Source: DASXKD01 sp963703605 (GTDB lineage: Bacteria; Actinomycetota; Actinomycetes; Streptosporangiales; Streptosporangiaceae). From it: 64,000 nt of DNA. The notes beneath the pieces are model-generated. The model had not been told where the DNA came from and searched no databases. It saw only the letters and a program-made list of their open reading frames with translations. Made by a program: the position numbers and the translations under genes. Positions 1 to 8,704 of the stretch are shown piece by piece. Each line of letters begins with the position of its first letter. Positions within the stretch are counted from its first letter, which is position 1. The stretch spans positions 186,001 to 250,000 of the forward strand of contig CAVPFC010000039.1 of NCBI GenBank assembly GCA_963703605.1, written 5' to 3'.

Positions 1-805
1 CCACCCGGGCCTTGGAAAGCCCCTCCGAGTAGCACCGGGAGCGAACGTAACGCCAGGTGGCGCGCTGCTCGCGGACCCGGTGGCCAACCGCGGCGGCCGG
101 CGCGTAGAGCAGCACGCCGTCGGGGTGCCGCTGGCTGACCCGCAGGCACAGCTCGGTTTCCTCACAGCCGAGCGGAACCGAGCCCACCCGGCCCAGCTCG
201 GCCGAGAACCCGCCGACCTCGGTGAGCACCGAGCGGCGGAATGACATGTTGGCGCCGATGAAGTTGCGCACCGGGCCACCATCGGCGGGCATCCCCCGGT
301 AGCTACAGCCCACCACCCAGTCGAGCTCGGGCGGGAACCAGCCGGGGCGCCCGGCATCCCACAGCGGGCGGACCAGGCCGCCCACCCCGAGCACCCGGGG
401 GTCGGCGTAGCTGTCGGACAGCCGGGCGAGCCAGCCGGGATCGGCGGCCGCGTCATCGTCGAGGAAGGCGATCACGTCGCCGGTGGCCGCGCCCACGCCG
501 GTGTTGCGGGCGCCGGACAGCCCCGGCCCGAAACGGTTCGCCACCACCCGCACGCCCGCGAGTGCCCGGCTGGCCCGCAGCAGCAGCCCGGGGCAGTGGT
601 CTATGACGAGGATGATCTCTTGTGGCGCTTCGGCCTGGCCACGGACCGAGCGGATGGCCCGGCACAGGTCCTCCCACCGGTCCTCGGTGAAGGCGCACAC
701 CACCACGGAGACCGGCGGCCGGGCGGCCACCCGGGCCGGCCCGGCGGCCGTGGCCCCGGCCAGCTGAGGGGCGCCGGTCAGCGGAGGGGCGCCGGTCATG
801 GTCAT
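1..805 (-). CDS. Family 2 glycosyltransferase (3' end beyond window)
   Basis: The frame stays open from the ATG at 805 to the window edge. The protein begins MTMTGAPPLTGAPQ and then has the GT-A start 'VSVVVCAFTED', the segment 'LSGARNTGVGAATGDVIAF' and a DXD-type 'LDDDAAADPGWL'. It continues with 'FIGANMSFRRSVL' and 'CEETELCLRV', the acceptor/catalytic region of GT2 enzymes. GT2 proteins transfer sugars from nucleotide or lipid-linked donors onto glycans or lipids at the cytoplasmic membrane. The ATG overlaps the TGA of the upstream glycosyltransferase (TGATG), so the two are translationally coupled and probably act in one surface-glycan pathway. A second in-frame ATG lies at 799. The C-terminus is not in the window and the substrate cannot be read from sequence. 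Confidence 0.85.
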   Translation of the reverse strand, partial: MTMTGAPPLTGAPQLAGATAAGPARVAARPPVSVVVCAFTEDRWEDLCRAIRSVRGQAEAPQEIILVIDHCPGLLLRASRALAGVRVVANRFGPGLSGARNTGVGAATGDVIAFLDDDAAADPGWLARLSDSYADPRVLGVGGLVRPLWDAGRPGWFPPELDWVVGCSYRGMPADGGPVRNFIGANMSFRRSVLTEVGGFSAELGRVGSVPLGCEETELCLRVSQRHPDGVLLYAPAAAVGHRVREQRATWRYVRSRCYSEGLSKARV

Positions 806-1671
806 CAAGACGCCCCGCGGGCCAGGTCCTCATGCTGGGCGAATGCCAGGCCGGCCGGGACCGGCACGGCACGCGGCTCCGCGGCCAGCACGCCCGGCTC
901 GGGGCTGGCCAGGCCGCCCCCGCGCTTGGCGTCACGGGCCCGCCGGCGTTCGGCCACGATCGTGCGCAGGATGCGGACGCCGTCGCGGAACGCGCTCAGG
1001 TTGCTGGCCCCGTGGATCCGGTCGTGCTCGAAGCTGGGGACCTCGATGACCGACAGCCCGGCCACCGCGACGCGGATGTTGATCAGCGTCTCGACCTCGA
1101 ACCCGTCTCCCCACAGGCGCCCGCCGCCGGCCGGGGCGGGCGAGGCCGCGTCGAGGCCGAGGACCGCGACATGCCGCTGCCAGAAGACGTTGAAGCCGTA
1201 GCACAGGTCCGAATAGCGCGTGCCGTAGCAGAGGTTGACCAGCCCGCCCAGGGCCCGGTTGCCCAGGCCGCGCAGGCGGGTGATGTCGCTGCTGCCCCCG
1301 CCCGCGGCGAACCTGCTTCCCTTGGCGAAGTCGGCGCCGTCGAGCAGCGCCCGCACGAACATGGGGATCTCGGCGGGGTCGGTCGAGCCGTCGGCGTCGA
1401 TCATGGCGATGATGTCGCCGGTCGCCGCCACGAACCCGCAGGCGAGCGCGTTGCCCTTGCCGCGACGGGTCTGCGTCACGATGCGCACGTCCGGGCGCAG
1501 CCGCCGGGCAACCGCCACCGTGTCGTCCACGGAGTGGCCGTCCACGATGATGACCTCGTGCACGTCGGCGGGCAGCCGGGCGAACACGTGCGGCAGGTTC
1601 CGCGCCTCGTTGAGGGCCGGAATAACAACCGATACCCGTGGCCGGTCCTGCCTTCTCGCATTACTCTGCAC
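805..1671 (-). CDS. Family 2 glycosyltransferase, DPM1/DPG-synthase-like
   Basis: A 288-residue GT2 enzyme. Visible motifs are 'RVSVVIPALNEARNLPHV' near the N-terminus, 'EVIIVDGHSVDDTVAVA', the DXD-like 'IAMIDADGSTDPAEIP' near residue 95, and 'KGSRFAAGG', the pattern of polyprenyl-phosphate mannose/glucose synthases. The C-terminal part 'VIEVPSFEHDRIHGASNLS' fits the same subfamily. Such enzymes transfer a sugar from a nucleotide sugar to a lipid carrier or glycan on the inner face of the membrane. No C-terminal membrane segment is visible, so it would be of the soluble/peripheral type. The stop overlaps the next ATG, forming a two-gene unit. The exact donor and acceptor are unknown. Confidence 0.85.
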   Translation of the reverse strand: MQSNARRQDRPRVSVVIPALNEARNLPHVFARLPADVHEVIIVDGHSVDDTVAVARRLRPDVRIVTQTRRGKGNALACGFVAATGDIIAMIDADGSTDPAEIPMFVRALLDGADFAKGSRFAAGGGSSDITRLRGLGNRALGGLVNLCYGTRYSDLCYGFNVFWQRHVAVLGLDAASPAPAGGGRLWGDGFEVETLINIRVAVAGLSVIEVPSFEHDRIHGASNLSAFRDGVRILRTIVAERRRARDAKRGGGLASPEPGVLAAEPRAVPVPAGLAFAQHEDLARGAS

Positions 1672-1844
1672 CCGAATCCCCCGCTGCCGTTTACCTATTG
1701 TTCACGTGCTAAGAAGCCTAGGAAGATTGGGTAATCAGCCGGTCGTGCAATGTGGGTAGCCCGCCTACGCAAATGTGACCAGCACCGGCGCCCGCGCCGG
1801 CGAAGCGGGTTGGATAAAGGCCCTATTTCCGGAGAGGTCCCGTT

Positions 1845-1906
1845 TGTCGTGGTGGGCGCCACTACGACACAAGGCACAAGAGCGTCGTGGTGGGCGCCAC
1901 CACGAC
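1845..1906. promoter_or_regulatory. Two tandem copies of a ~23-bp palindrome
   Basis: Copy 1 (1845-1869) has arms TGTCGTGGTGG / CCACTACGACA, with one non-complementary pair. Copy 2 (1884-1906) is perfect: GTCGTGGTGG, GCG, CCACCACGAC. The centres are 38 bp apart. They lie between the 3' end of the small minus-strand ORF (1931) and the start of the glycosyltransferase unit (1671). They could be regulator operators for the glycosyltransferases or a double hairpin terminator; a U-run is absent, which favours operators. Confidence 0.5.
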
Positions 1907-1930
1907 AAACACCGCCAAGGGCGGGAGCGG

Positions 1931-2083
1931 TCAGGCGGGGCGGCGGCGGAGGAGGCGGAGCAGCCGGCCGCGGGGGCGCCAGCGGGGGCAGTCGCAGAGC
2001 GCGCACTCGCTGCCGCGCCGGTAATGCTGGTGCGCGCCGTGGCCGTGGCCGCACCGGCACAGCTCAGCGCCCGCCGGTGTCAC
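1931..2083 (-). CDS. Small Cys/His-rich (zinc-binding-like) protein
   Basis: A 50-residue ORF starting at GTG (2083), with AGGGGG about 12 bases upstream. It carries 'CRCGHGHGAHQHYRRG' followed by 'CALCDCPRW' and a basic tail rich in Arg. The CxCGHxxxxHxHYRxGxxCxxCxC pattern resembles short actinobacterial proteins I recall as uncharacterised, and it looks like a compact zinc knuckle. It runs divergently from the SecA2-like gene at 2192. The frame stays open far upstream into secA2 as antisense, so the start is chosen by the ribosome site and by where the conserved part begins. The function is unknown. Confidence 0.55.
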   Translation of the reverse strand: MTPAGAELCRCGHGHGAHQHYRRGSECALCDCPRWRPRGRLLRLLRRRPA

Positions 2084-2191
2084 GGCGTCAAGGCTACCCC
2101 CTGCGATGATCTTGAGGCGGAGCGCCGCGACGGGAACGGCGCAACCGTCCTGCGGCGTTGACAAAGACGTGCCAATCCTCGCCGCGGCCCC

Positions 2192-4511
2192 GTGCCGCCC
2201 ATGAGCCCCTTCACCACCCGCGTGCGCCGGTTCCTTCAGAAACCGGGGACCGCGGACCTGTCCCGGCACCAGCGCCTGTTGCCGGTGATCGCGGCCGCCG
2301 AAGAAGGGCTGCGCGAGGTTCCGGACGCGGACCTGGCCGGCCGCGCCAGCCAGGCCAAGGACCTCGCCGGGTTCTGCGCCGCCGGCCGGGAGGCCGGCCG
2401 GCGGGCCCTCGGCGAGCGCGCCTTCGACGTGCAGCTTCTCGGCACGCTGGTGATGCTGTCCGGGCAGGTCGCCGAGATGGCCACGGGTGAGGGCAAGACG
2501 CTGGCCGGCGCGCTCGCGGCCGCGGGCCACGCGGTGGCGGGCCGGTCGGTGCACGTGATGTCGGTCAACGACTACCTGGCCCAGCGGGACGCCGAGTGGA
2601 TGGGCCCGGTCTACGACCTGCTCGGCGTCACGGCCGGCTGGATCGGCCAGGCGTCCACCCCCGACGAGCGGCGGCGTGCGTACGCGGCGCAGGTGACGTA
2701 CCTGCCGGTCAGCGAGGCCGGGTTCGACGTGCTCCGCGACCGGCTGGTCACCGACGAGGCCGACCTCATCGTGCCGGACCCCGACGTCGTCCTGATCGAC
2801 GAGGCCGACTCGGTGCTCATCGACGAGGCGATGGTGCCGCTGGTGCTCGCGGGCTCGGCGGACGCGGCGGAGGCCGATACGGCCATGGCCGGGATCGTGC
2901 GCATGCTGCGCCCGGGCCTGCACTATGAGGTGGACGACGAGGGCCGCAACGTCGCGCTGACCGACGCCGGTGGGCGGCTGGCCGAGCGCGCCCTCGGCGG
3001 CATCGATCTGTACAACGACCTGGACACGCTTACCAGGCTCAACGTCGCGCTGCACGCCCAGGCCCTGCTGCACCGCGACGTCGACTACATCATCAGGGAC
3101 GGAAAGGTCCGCCTGATCAGCCAGTCCCGGGGCCGGGAGGCGCAGCTACAGCGGTGGCCCGACGGCCTCCAGGCGGCGGTGGAGGCCAAGGAGGGCCTGG
3201 CCGCCAGCGAGAGCGGCGAGATCCTGGACAGCATCACGATCGAGGCGCTGATCCGGCGCTACCCGCTTCGCTGCGGCATGACCGGGACCGCGGTCGGTGT
3301 CGGCGAGGAACTGCGCCAGTTCTACGGCCTCGAGGTCGCGGTGATCCCGCCCAACCGGCCGTGCGTGCGCGAGGACGAGCCGGACCGGCTGTACGCCACG
3401 GCCGAGCAGAAAGAAGACGCGATCGTCGCCGAGGTCGCCGAGGCGCACGCCGCCGGCCGTCCGGTGCTCATCGGCACGCTCGACATAGAAGAGTCTGAAC
3501 GGCTGGCGGTTCAGCTCGAAGCCGCGGACTTGCCGTGTGTCGTGCTCAACGCCAAGAACGACGCGGCCGAGGCAGCCATCGTCGCGGACGCGGGGTGCTA
3601 CGGCACGATCACCGTGTCAACCCAGATGGCGGGCCGCGGCACCGACATCCGGCTCGGCGGGCACGACGAGAGCGATCACGAGCGGGTCGCGGGGCTCGGC
3701 GGCCTGTACGTCATCGGCACCGGACGGCACGAGAGCGTTCGCGTGGACGACCAGTTGCGCGGGCGGGCCGGCCGGCAGGGCGACCCGGGCGGCTCGGTCT
3801 TCTTCGTCAGCATGGCGGACGAGCTGGTCACCAGCTACGCCCCGGACACCCCCCCGCCCCGGGACGTGGCCGGCGACGGGCGCGTCAGCGATCCCGCCGC
3901 GCTGCGGGCGGTGGCGCACGCGCAGCGCGCCGCCGAGGGCACCACCCTGGAGATCCACCGGAACACCTGGCGCTACAGCAAGCTCATCGACGACCAGCGG
4001 GCCGTGGTGCTGCAACACCGGACCCGGCTGCTCAGCTCTGACGCGGCGCTGGTGGCGCTCGGCGCGCGCTGCCCCGACCGGTACGCCGAGCTCGCCGACG
4101 ACGATCGACGAGAGCGTGCTTACCGCGGCCGCCCGGCAGATCGTCCTCTACCACCTGGACCGCGCCTGGGCGGACCACCTCGCCGAGCTGGCCGACATCC
4201 GCGAGGGCATCCACCTGCGCGCGCTGGGGCACGGCTCCAACCCCTTCGGCATGGCGCTGGATCCGCTGAACGAGTTCCACGCCGAGGCGGTCAAGCTCTT
4301 CGCCCGCCTGTTCGACCAGGTCGAGGCGGCCTCCGCGGAGACGTTCCAGAACGCCACGATCACCGCCGAGGGCATCGACACCGACGCCGCCGACCTGAAG
4401 CGGCCCAGCGCGACCTGGACCTACCTGGTGCAAGACAACCCCTTCGGCACCGACTTCGACCGCGCGCTGCGCCGCCTGGTACGCGGCAATAAAAGAGATA
4501 CGGGGCAATAA
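2192..4511 (+). pseudogene. secA2: Accessory SecA2-like preprotein translocase ATPase, frameshifted near 4105
   Basis: The protein shows SecA motor motifs: Walker A 'ATGEGKT' near residue 96, 'LIDEAD' at about 201-206, 'RCGMTGTAVG', and 'STQMAGRGTDIRLGG' near residue 480. The last section with 'YHLDRAWADHLAELADIREG' is the helical scaffold region. SecA proteins drive unfolded substrates through SecYEG with ATP. About 772 residues with no Cys-rich zinc tail fits the shorter accessory SecA2 rather than housekeeping SecA1. The frame breaks at about 4100-4108: removing one G from GACGACGATCGAC restores ELADDIDES and continuity to the TAA at 4511, so the gene carries a +1 base. The start is GTG 2192 or ATG 2201. 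It is either a recent pseudogene or an assembly indel. Confidence 0.85.
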
Positions 4512-4563
4512 AAGAGGCTGACCCCCGGTCCGGCGGCGTGCTCTGCCACGCTGCCAGGCTGAC

Positions 4564-4615
4564 TTGACAGTGCAAGAGATAACTGTTATCCCTTAGACGG
4601 CTAACCGTTAGAGGG
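4564..4615 (+). promoter_or_regulatory. PadR promoter with two 11-bp palindromic operators
   Basis: TTGACA at 4564-4569 is a good -35 element. Two perfect palindromes follow: ATAACTGTTAT (4579-4589) and CTAACCGTTAG (4601-4611), sharing the core TAACNGTTA. Their centres are 22 bp apart, two helical turns. The first sits where the -10 element should be and the second borders the GAGGG ribosome site (4611-4615). The arrangement suits autorepression by the PadR protein encoded at 4625. Confidence 0.6.
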
Positions 4616-4624
4616 TCGAGGCTG

Positions 4625-5146
4625 ATGCAGGAGGTTGTGCTCGCGCTGCTGGCCAAGGAACCGTCCCATGGCTACGAGTTGCGCGGCCGGCTGCAAGACG
4701 CGCTCGGCCCGCTCGGCGAGGCGATGAACGCCGGGCAGATCTACGTGACGCTGGGCCGGCTGGAGAAGGCCGGGCTGGTAACCGTGCAGCCGGTGGCCGG
4801 GCAGGCCGACCGGGACCGCAAGGTGTACGCGCTGACCCCGGCAGGCCAGCAGCGGCTGGCGGAGTGGCTGGCCGAGGTGACCTGGCCGAAGCCGGCGCCC
4901 GCGGAGTTTCACCTCAAGCTGGTGGCGGCCGCGACGGCGCGGCTGGCCGATCCGGTGGGCATCGTGGACGCGCAGCGCCGCGAGCTGCTGCGGGCGCTGC
5001 GCGACGCCCAGCGCGCCGCGATGGCCGAGCCGGATGGCTCCGCGGCCGGGCTGCTGCTGGAGGGCGTCGTGCTCCGGCTCCAGGGCGACCTGCGCTGGCT
5101 CGAGGCATGCGAGCGCTATTGGACCCCCCGAAGGGATGAGGCATGA
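4625..5146 (+). CDS. PadR family transcriptional regulator
   Basis: A 173-residue protein with the PadR winged helix at residues 1-80: 'EVVLALLAKEPSHGYELRG', then 'INAGQIY'-like 'NAGQIYVTLGRLEKAGLV' and 'KVYALTPAGQQRL' for the wing. The C-terminal helices would form the dimer interface. PadR repressors typically control adjacent efflux or transport genes and release DNA on ligand binding. The ATG at 4625 has GAGGG nine bases upstream. The stop overlaps the start of the ABC ATPase (ATGA), so regulator and transporter are one operon. The twin palindromes just upstream are its likely operators. Confidence 0.9.
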   Translation: MQEVVLALLAKEPSHGYELRGRLQDALGPLGEAMNAGQIYVTLGRLEKAGLVTVQPVAGQADRDRKVYALTPAGQQRLAEWLAEVTWPKPAPAEFHLKLVAAATARLADPVGIVDAQRRELLRALRDAQRAAMAEPDGSAAGLLLEGVVLRLQGDLRWLEACERYWTPRRDEA

Positions 5147-5880
5147 ACGACACGGCCCTGATGCGCGCCCGCGCGCTGGGCAAGGAATACGGCAAGGGCG
5201 CCGCGCTGGTGCGCGCGGTCGACCAGGTCGACCTGGACATCGAACGTAGCGAGACGGTGGCCATCGTGGGGCCGAGCGGCTGCGGCAAGTCCACCCTGCT
5301 GCACCTGCTCGGCGGGCTGGAGCGGCCCACCCGCGGCGAGCTGCGGCTGGCCGGGCAGCGTATCGACCAGATGGGCGAGACCGCCCTGGCCCGGCTGCGC
5401 CGCCACTCGGTCGGCTTCGTGTTCCAGGCGTTCCACCTCGTCGATGAGCTGTCCGCCGTGGAGAACGTGGAGCTGCCGGCGTTGCTGACCGGATCCTCGC
5501 CGCGGGCGGCGCGGCGGCGTGCGAACGAACTCCTGGAGCAGGTGGGGCTGGCCGACCGGGCCGGTTACCTGCCCTCGGCGCTGTCCGGGGGCCAGTGCCA
5601 GCGGGTGGCGATCGCCCGTGCCTTGGTGGGGGAGCCGCTCGTCGTGCTGGCCGACGAGCCGACCGGGAACCTCGACAGCGCCGCCACGGTCGACGTGCTC
5701 CGGCTGTTCGACGGCCTGCGCTCGGCCGGGCAGACCCTGGTCATCGTCACCCACGACTCCCGCATCGCGGCGACCGCCGACCGGCTGATCTCGATGCGCG
5801 ACGGCGTGCTGGTGGACGAGACCAGGCTGAGCGGCGGCAGCGCCCGCAGCCTGGCCGACCTGGTCGGGCTGGAGGGGTAA
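5143..5880 (+). CDS. ABC transporter ATP-binding protein (MacB/LolD type)
   Basis: A 245-residue ATPase with Walker A 'GPSGCGKST' near residue 44, Q-loop context 'SVGFVFQAFHLVDELSA', signature 'LSGGQCQR' near 147, Walker B 'VVLADEPTGNLD' and H-loop 'VIVTHD'. The 'DEPTGNLDS' form and the Q-loop are typical of ATPases that power FtsX/MacB-type permeases, which extrude or mechanically release substrates rather than import them. It is coupled to PadR upstream and to the permease downstream (TAATG at 5878-5882). Since the permease is broken, the ATPase may have no functional partner here. Confidence 0.92.
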   Translation: MNDTALMRARALGKEYGKGAALVRAVDQVDLDIERSETVAIVGPSGCGKSTLLHLLGGLERPTRGELRLAGQRIDQMGETALARLRRHSVGFVFQAFHLVDELSAVENVELPALLTGSSPRAARRRANELLEQVGLADRAGYLPSALSGGQCQRVAIARALVGEPLVVLADEPTGNLDSAATVDVLRLFDGLRSAGQTLVIVTHDSRIAATADRLISMRDGVLVDETRLSGGSARSLADLVGLEG

Positions 5881-7256
5881 TGGGCCGCGTCCTGCTGGTG
5901 TACCGGCTGGCCGTGCGCGACCTGCGGCGGCACGCGGCGCAATCCGCATTGCTCCTGCTGGTGATCGCGGCCACCACCACCGCGCTCACCCTCGGCCTGG
6001 TCCTGCACGGGGTCACCAGCAGCCCGTGGCACCGCACCTTCGCCGCCACCGACGGGCCGGACGTGGTGGCGCAGGTGTTTCCGCCGGCTCGTGGCGCGGC
6101 GGCCACCGTGCCGGCGTCGCTGACGGCCGCTGGCCCACGCCGCCGGGGTCACCGGCTCGTCCGGCCCGTACCCGACGGTCAATCCCAATCTCGCGGCGCA
6201 CGGCATCACCTTTTCGGTGTTCGCGGAGGGACGCGGCCCGGACGCGGGGATCGACCGCCCCTACCTGACGGCCGGCACCTGGGTGCGTCCCGGCGGCGTG
6301 GTGCTCGACCGGAACCTCGCCGACGCGCTCGGCCTCGGCCCGGGCGACGCGGTCACGCTGGGCGGGCGGGTGTTTCACGTGGCCGGCGTCGCGGTCACCG
6401 CCGCCCAGGGCCAGACGTCGCTGCCCGGCCTGGTCTGGGTGACCCGGGCGGACGCGCGGCGCCTCGCCTCGCGCGCCGACCCGCTTCTCTACACGCTGAA
6501 CCTCCGGCTGGCCGACCCGGCGGCGGCGCCCGCGTTCGCGGCGGCGCATTCCACCGGAAACCTGTTCGCCATGCCCTGGCAGTTGGTCCAGAGGTCGGAC
6601 AGCAAGGTGATCTCGATCGTGCAGATCGTGATGCTGGTGGGCACGTGGCTGCTCGGCCTGCTCGCCGTGGCCAGCGTCGCCGTCCTGGTCGGCGGCCGGA
6701 TGGCCGACCAGACCAGGCGGGTGGGTTTGCTCAAGGCGGTCGGGGCCACGCCGAAGCTGGTCGCCGTCGTGCTGCTGGCCGAGCACCTGCTGCTCGCCCT
6801 GGCCGCGACCGTCCTCGGGCTGGCCGTCGGCTGGCTCGCCGCCCCGCTGCTGTCCAGCCCCAGCGACGCCCTGCTGGGGGCGGCCGGTGCGCCGTCGGCA
6901 TCCTGGCCGCCATCAACATGATCTTCATCACCCAGGCGACCGTAGCCGACACGCAGCGGGCGTCGGCGCTGGCCCGGGCGTTCGGCACGACGCCACGGCA
7001 GGTCACCGCCGGGCTCTGCGTGGCTCAGTTGCTGCCCGCGCTGACCGGGGTGATCCTGGGCATCCCGGCCGGGCTTGGCCTCTACCGGCTCGCCGCTCAC
7101 GCGGCCACCCACGGTCACCAGGCGACCGTGGTCCCGCCGTTGTGGTGGCTGCTGGCCGTGCTGCCGGGCACCCTGTTCGTGGTGGCCGTGCTCACCGCCA
7201 TCCCCGCGCGGATCGGGGCCCGCCGCCCGGTGGCCCTGGTGCTGCGCACGGAGTAA
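5880..7256 (+). pseudogene. FtsX-type ABC permease, disrupted by a frameshift and probable internal deletion
   Basis: It starts at ATG 5880 with an N-terminal membrane segment ('SALLLLVIAATTTALTLG'). At about 6123-6130 the frame moves by +1, after which the extracytoplasmic domain and first FtsX core are clear ('QTRRVGLLKAVGATPKLV'). At about 6880-6900 it returns to the original frame in 'AVGILAAINMIFITQATV', and ends with a second FtsX-like unit ('LARAFGTTPRQVTAGL'). Permeases of this type are usually about 750-850 residues with two FtsX cores separated by a second large loop. Here the join at about 6890 brings the end of core 1 directly to core 2, so I infer that roughly 200 or more codons were deleted. 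The stop is TAA 7254-7256. It is unlikely to be functional. Confidence 0.75.
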
Positions 7257-7274
7257 GGCTCTCGTTCGCCGGAC

Positions 7275-7322
7275 GGCGCCGCCGCCTGCTTCGCCACGGA
7301 GGACGGTAAGCAGGCGGGCGCC
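7275..7322. terminator. GC-rich hairpin between convergent genes
   Basis: Arms at 7275-7291 (GGCGCCGCCGCCTGCTT) and 7308-7322 (AAGCAGGCGGGCGCC) pair with a two-base bulge around a 16-base loop. The hairpin lies between the plus-strand permease and the minus-strand beta-propeller gene, so it could terminate both transcripts. Confidence 0.55.
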
Positions 7323-7359
7323 GCCGCCACGGTCCCTGCGTAAGGCCCGTAAGAAGGCT

Positions 7360-8538
7360 TTAACCACTCTGCATGGCGAGCGGGTTGAAGGAGCCCTGGG
7401 TGCCGTCGTAGCCAACCGCCTGCACGATCGCGTCTCCGGGTGCGGTGGAGACCGACGTGAGGACGCTGTTGGAGCCGGCGTTGGGGCTGGACACGATCGC
7501 CCACGACGTGCCGTTCCAGGTCATGGTCAGGGTCTGCGCCCCGCTGGCCCCGGACGGTACGTCGTAGCCGACGGCCGTCAGGTTCGTCGGGCTGGTTTCG
7601 GTGACGCCGGTCAGGTTGTCATCGGTGCCGGTGTCGGGGCTAGGCACGACGCTCCACGCCGAGCCGTTGTAGTGCTCGACGAGCGTGTTGCTGGGCGTGC
7701 CGCCGTAGGGGCTGGCGTTGTCGCCGCTGCCGCCGACCATCCAGATGTTGGTAGAGCTGATCACGTCCATCGACTGGACCTGATAGGTGAACAGGTTGTC
7801 CGAGCCGGTGACCAGCGGCATCGGCACGACCGTCCAGGTGCTGCCGTTCCAGTGATCGGAGAAGGTCTCCCAGCGCAGATTGGCGCCGACCTGGTCCAGG
7901 TACGAGCCGATGATCCACACGTCGTTCGCGCCGTTGGCGGAGATCGCGTTGAGGGTCTGGTCGTAACCGGTGCTGGTCGGCAGCGGATAGCTGACAGCGG
8001 ACCAGGTGCTGCCGTTCCACTTCGCGAGTTCCCCGCTGGCCAGCGAGGCGTTGTTGCCGAACGCGTAGGCGTCGGTGGGGCTGATGTCGGTCACCCCGTA
8101 CAGGATCGTGTTCCCGGGCAGGGCGGACCGGATGCTGGTGTTGATCGACCACGACGTGCCGTTCCACTGCACGGCGAGCGGGTAGAAGGTGTAGCGCTGG
8201 ATCCGGGAGTAGCCGACCGCCCAGGCGTCGTTCGAGCCGCTGGAGTTCGCCGCCAGCAGGTCGGCCGACCCGGTGATGGCCGGCGCGGTCACCTGCGACC
8301 AGGCGCTGCCGTTCCAGTGGTCGATGACCATCTTCGCGCCAAGGCCGTTCGCCGCCGCGTTCGAGTAGCCGACCGCCCAGGCGTTGCCGTCGGACGGTGC
8401 GGTGACGCTTTCGAGGACGCCGTTCTGCCCGGTCGGTGGCGCCGGCACGATCGTCCAGGTCGCCGCCAGCGCCGGGCTGGCACCCAGGAGCACAGCCGCG
8501 CCGACCATGGCGCCGATGCCGAGTGTTAATGCACGCAT
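7360..8538 (-). CDS. Secreted beta-propeller-like protein
   Basis: A 392-residue protein with a Sec signal peptide: MRALTLGIGAMVGAAVLL, then 'ASPALA' as the likely cleavage site. The mature part is built of repeats alternating 'NDAWAVGYS'-like strands with 'WNGSAWS'-like strands; at least six W/Y-NG-x-x-W units are visible (DHWNGSAWSQ, VQWNGTSWSI, AKWNGSTWSA, DHWNGSTWTV, EHYNGSAWSV, MTWNGTSWAI). This fits a six- or seven-bladed propeller exported to the cell surface or medium. No catalytic motif is recognised. The start is ATG 8538, with GGGGAAGGGG seven bases upstream; an in-frame TTG lies 18 bases earlier. The family is common in actinomycetes and the function is unknown. Confidence 0.8.
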   Translation of the reverse strand: MRALTLGIGAMVGAAVLLGASPALAATWTIVPAPPTGQNGVLESVTAPSDGNAWAVGYSNAAANGLGAKMVIDHWNGSAWSQVTAPAITGSADLLAANSSGSNDAWAVGYSRIQRYTFYPLAVQWNGTSWSINTSIRSALPGNTILYGVTDISPTDAYAFGNNASLASGELAKWNGSTWSAVSYPLPTSTGYDQTLNAISANGANDVWIIGSYLDQVGANLRWETFSDHWNGSTWTVVPMPLVTGSDNLFTYQVQSMDVISSTNIWMVGGSGDNASPYGGTPSNTLVEHYNGSAWSVVPSPDTGTDDNLTGVTETSPTNLTAVGYDVPSGASGAQTLTMTWNGTSWAIVSSPNAGSNSVLTSVSTAPGDAIVQAVGYDGTQGSFNPLAMQSG

Positions 8539-8704
8539 GAGATACCCCTTCCCCAATGTGGGCCGCCACCCCAGGCGTACGCTGCAATCGGTTGCGTGGG
8601 GTTGTATTTTGAGTAAAGGCTTAGCAAAGAAGTGCGCTGCTCCCGGTGGTGGGACCCCACGGCTGGCCTCGCGCGCCGCGCCCGCGCCGGGTTACCGTAA
8701 AGGA

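Noticed and set aside
2158..2163. TTGACA close to the secA2 start
   Set aside because: Only 28 bases before the GTG, with no -10 element at proper spacing.
2084..3073. Open minus-strand frame extending the small Cys-rich protein upstream
   Set aside because: The added part is antisense to conserved SecA motifs and has no protein character; only the last 50 residues look real.
4512..4560. Possible terminator after secA2
   Set aside because: No inverted repeat of useful length is present.
7075..8529. Long plus-strand open frame across the beta-propeller gene
   Set aside because: It is antisense to a protein with a signal peptide and clear repeats; composition is Arg/Gly/Val-rich, as for GC-rich shadows.
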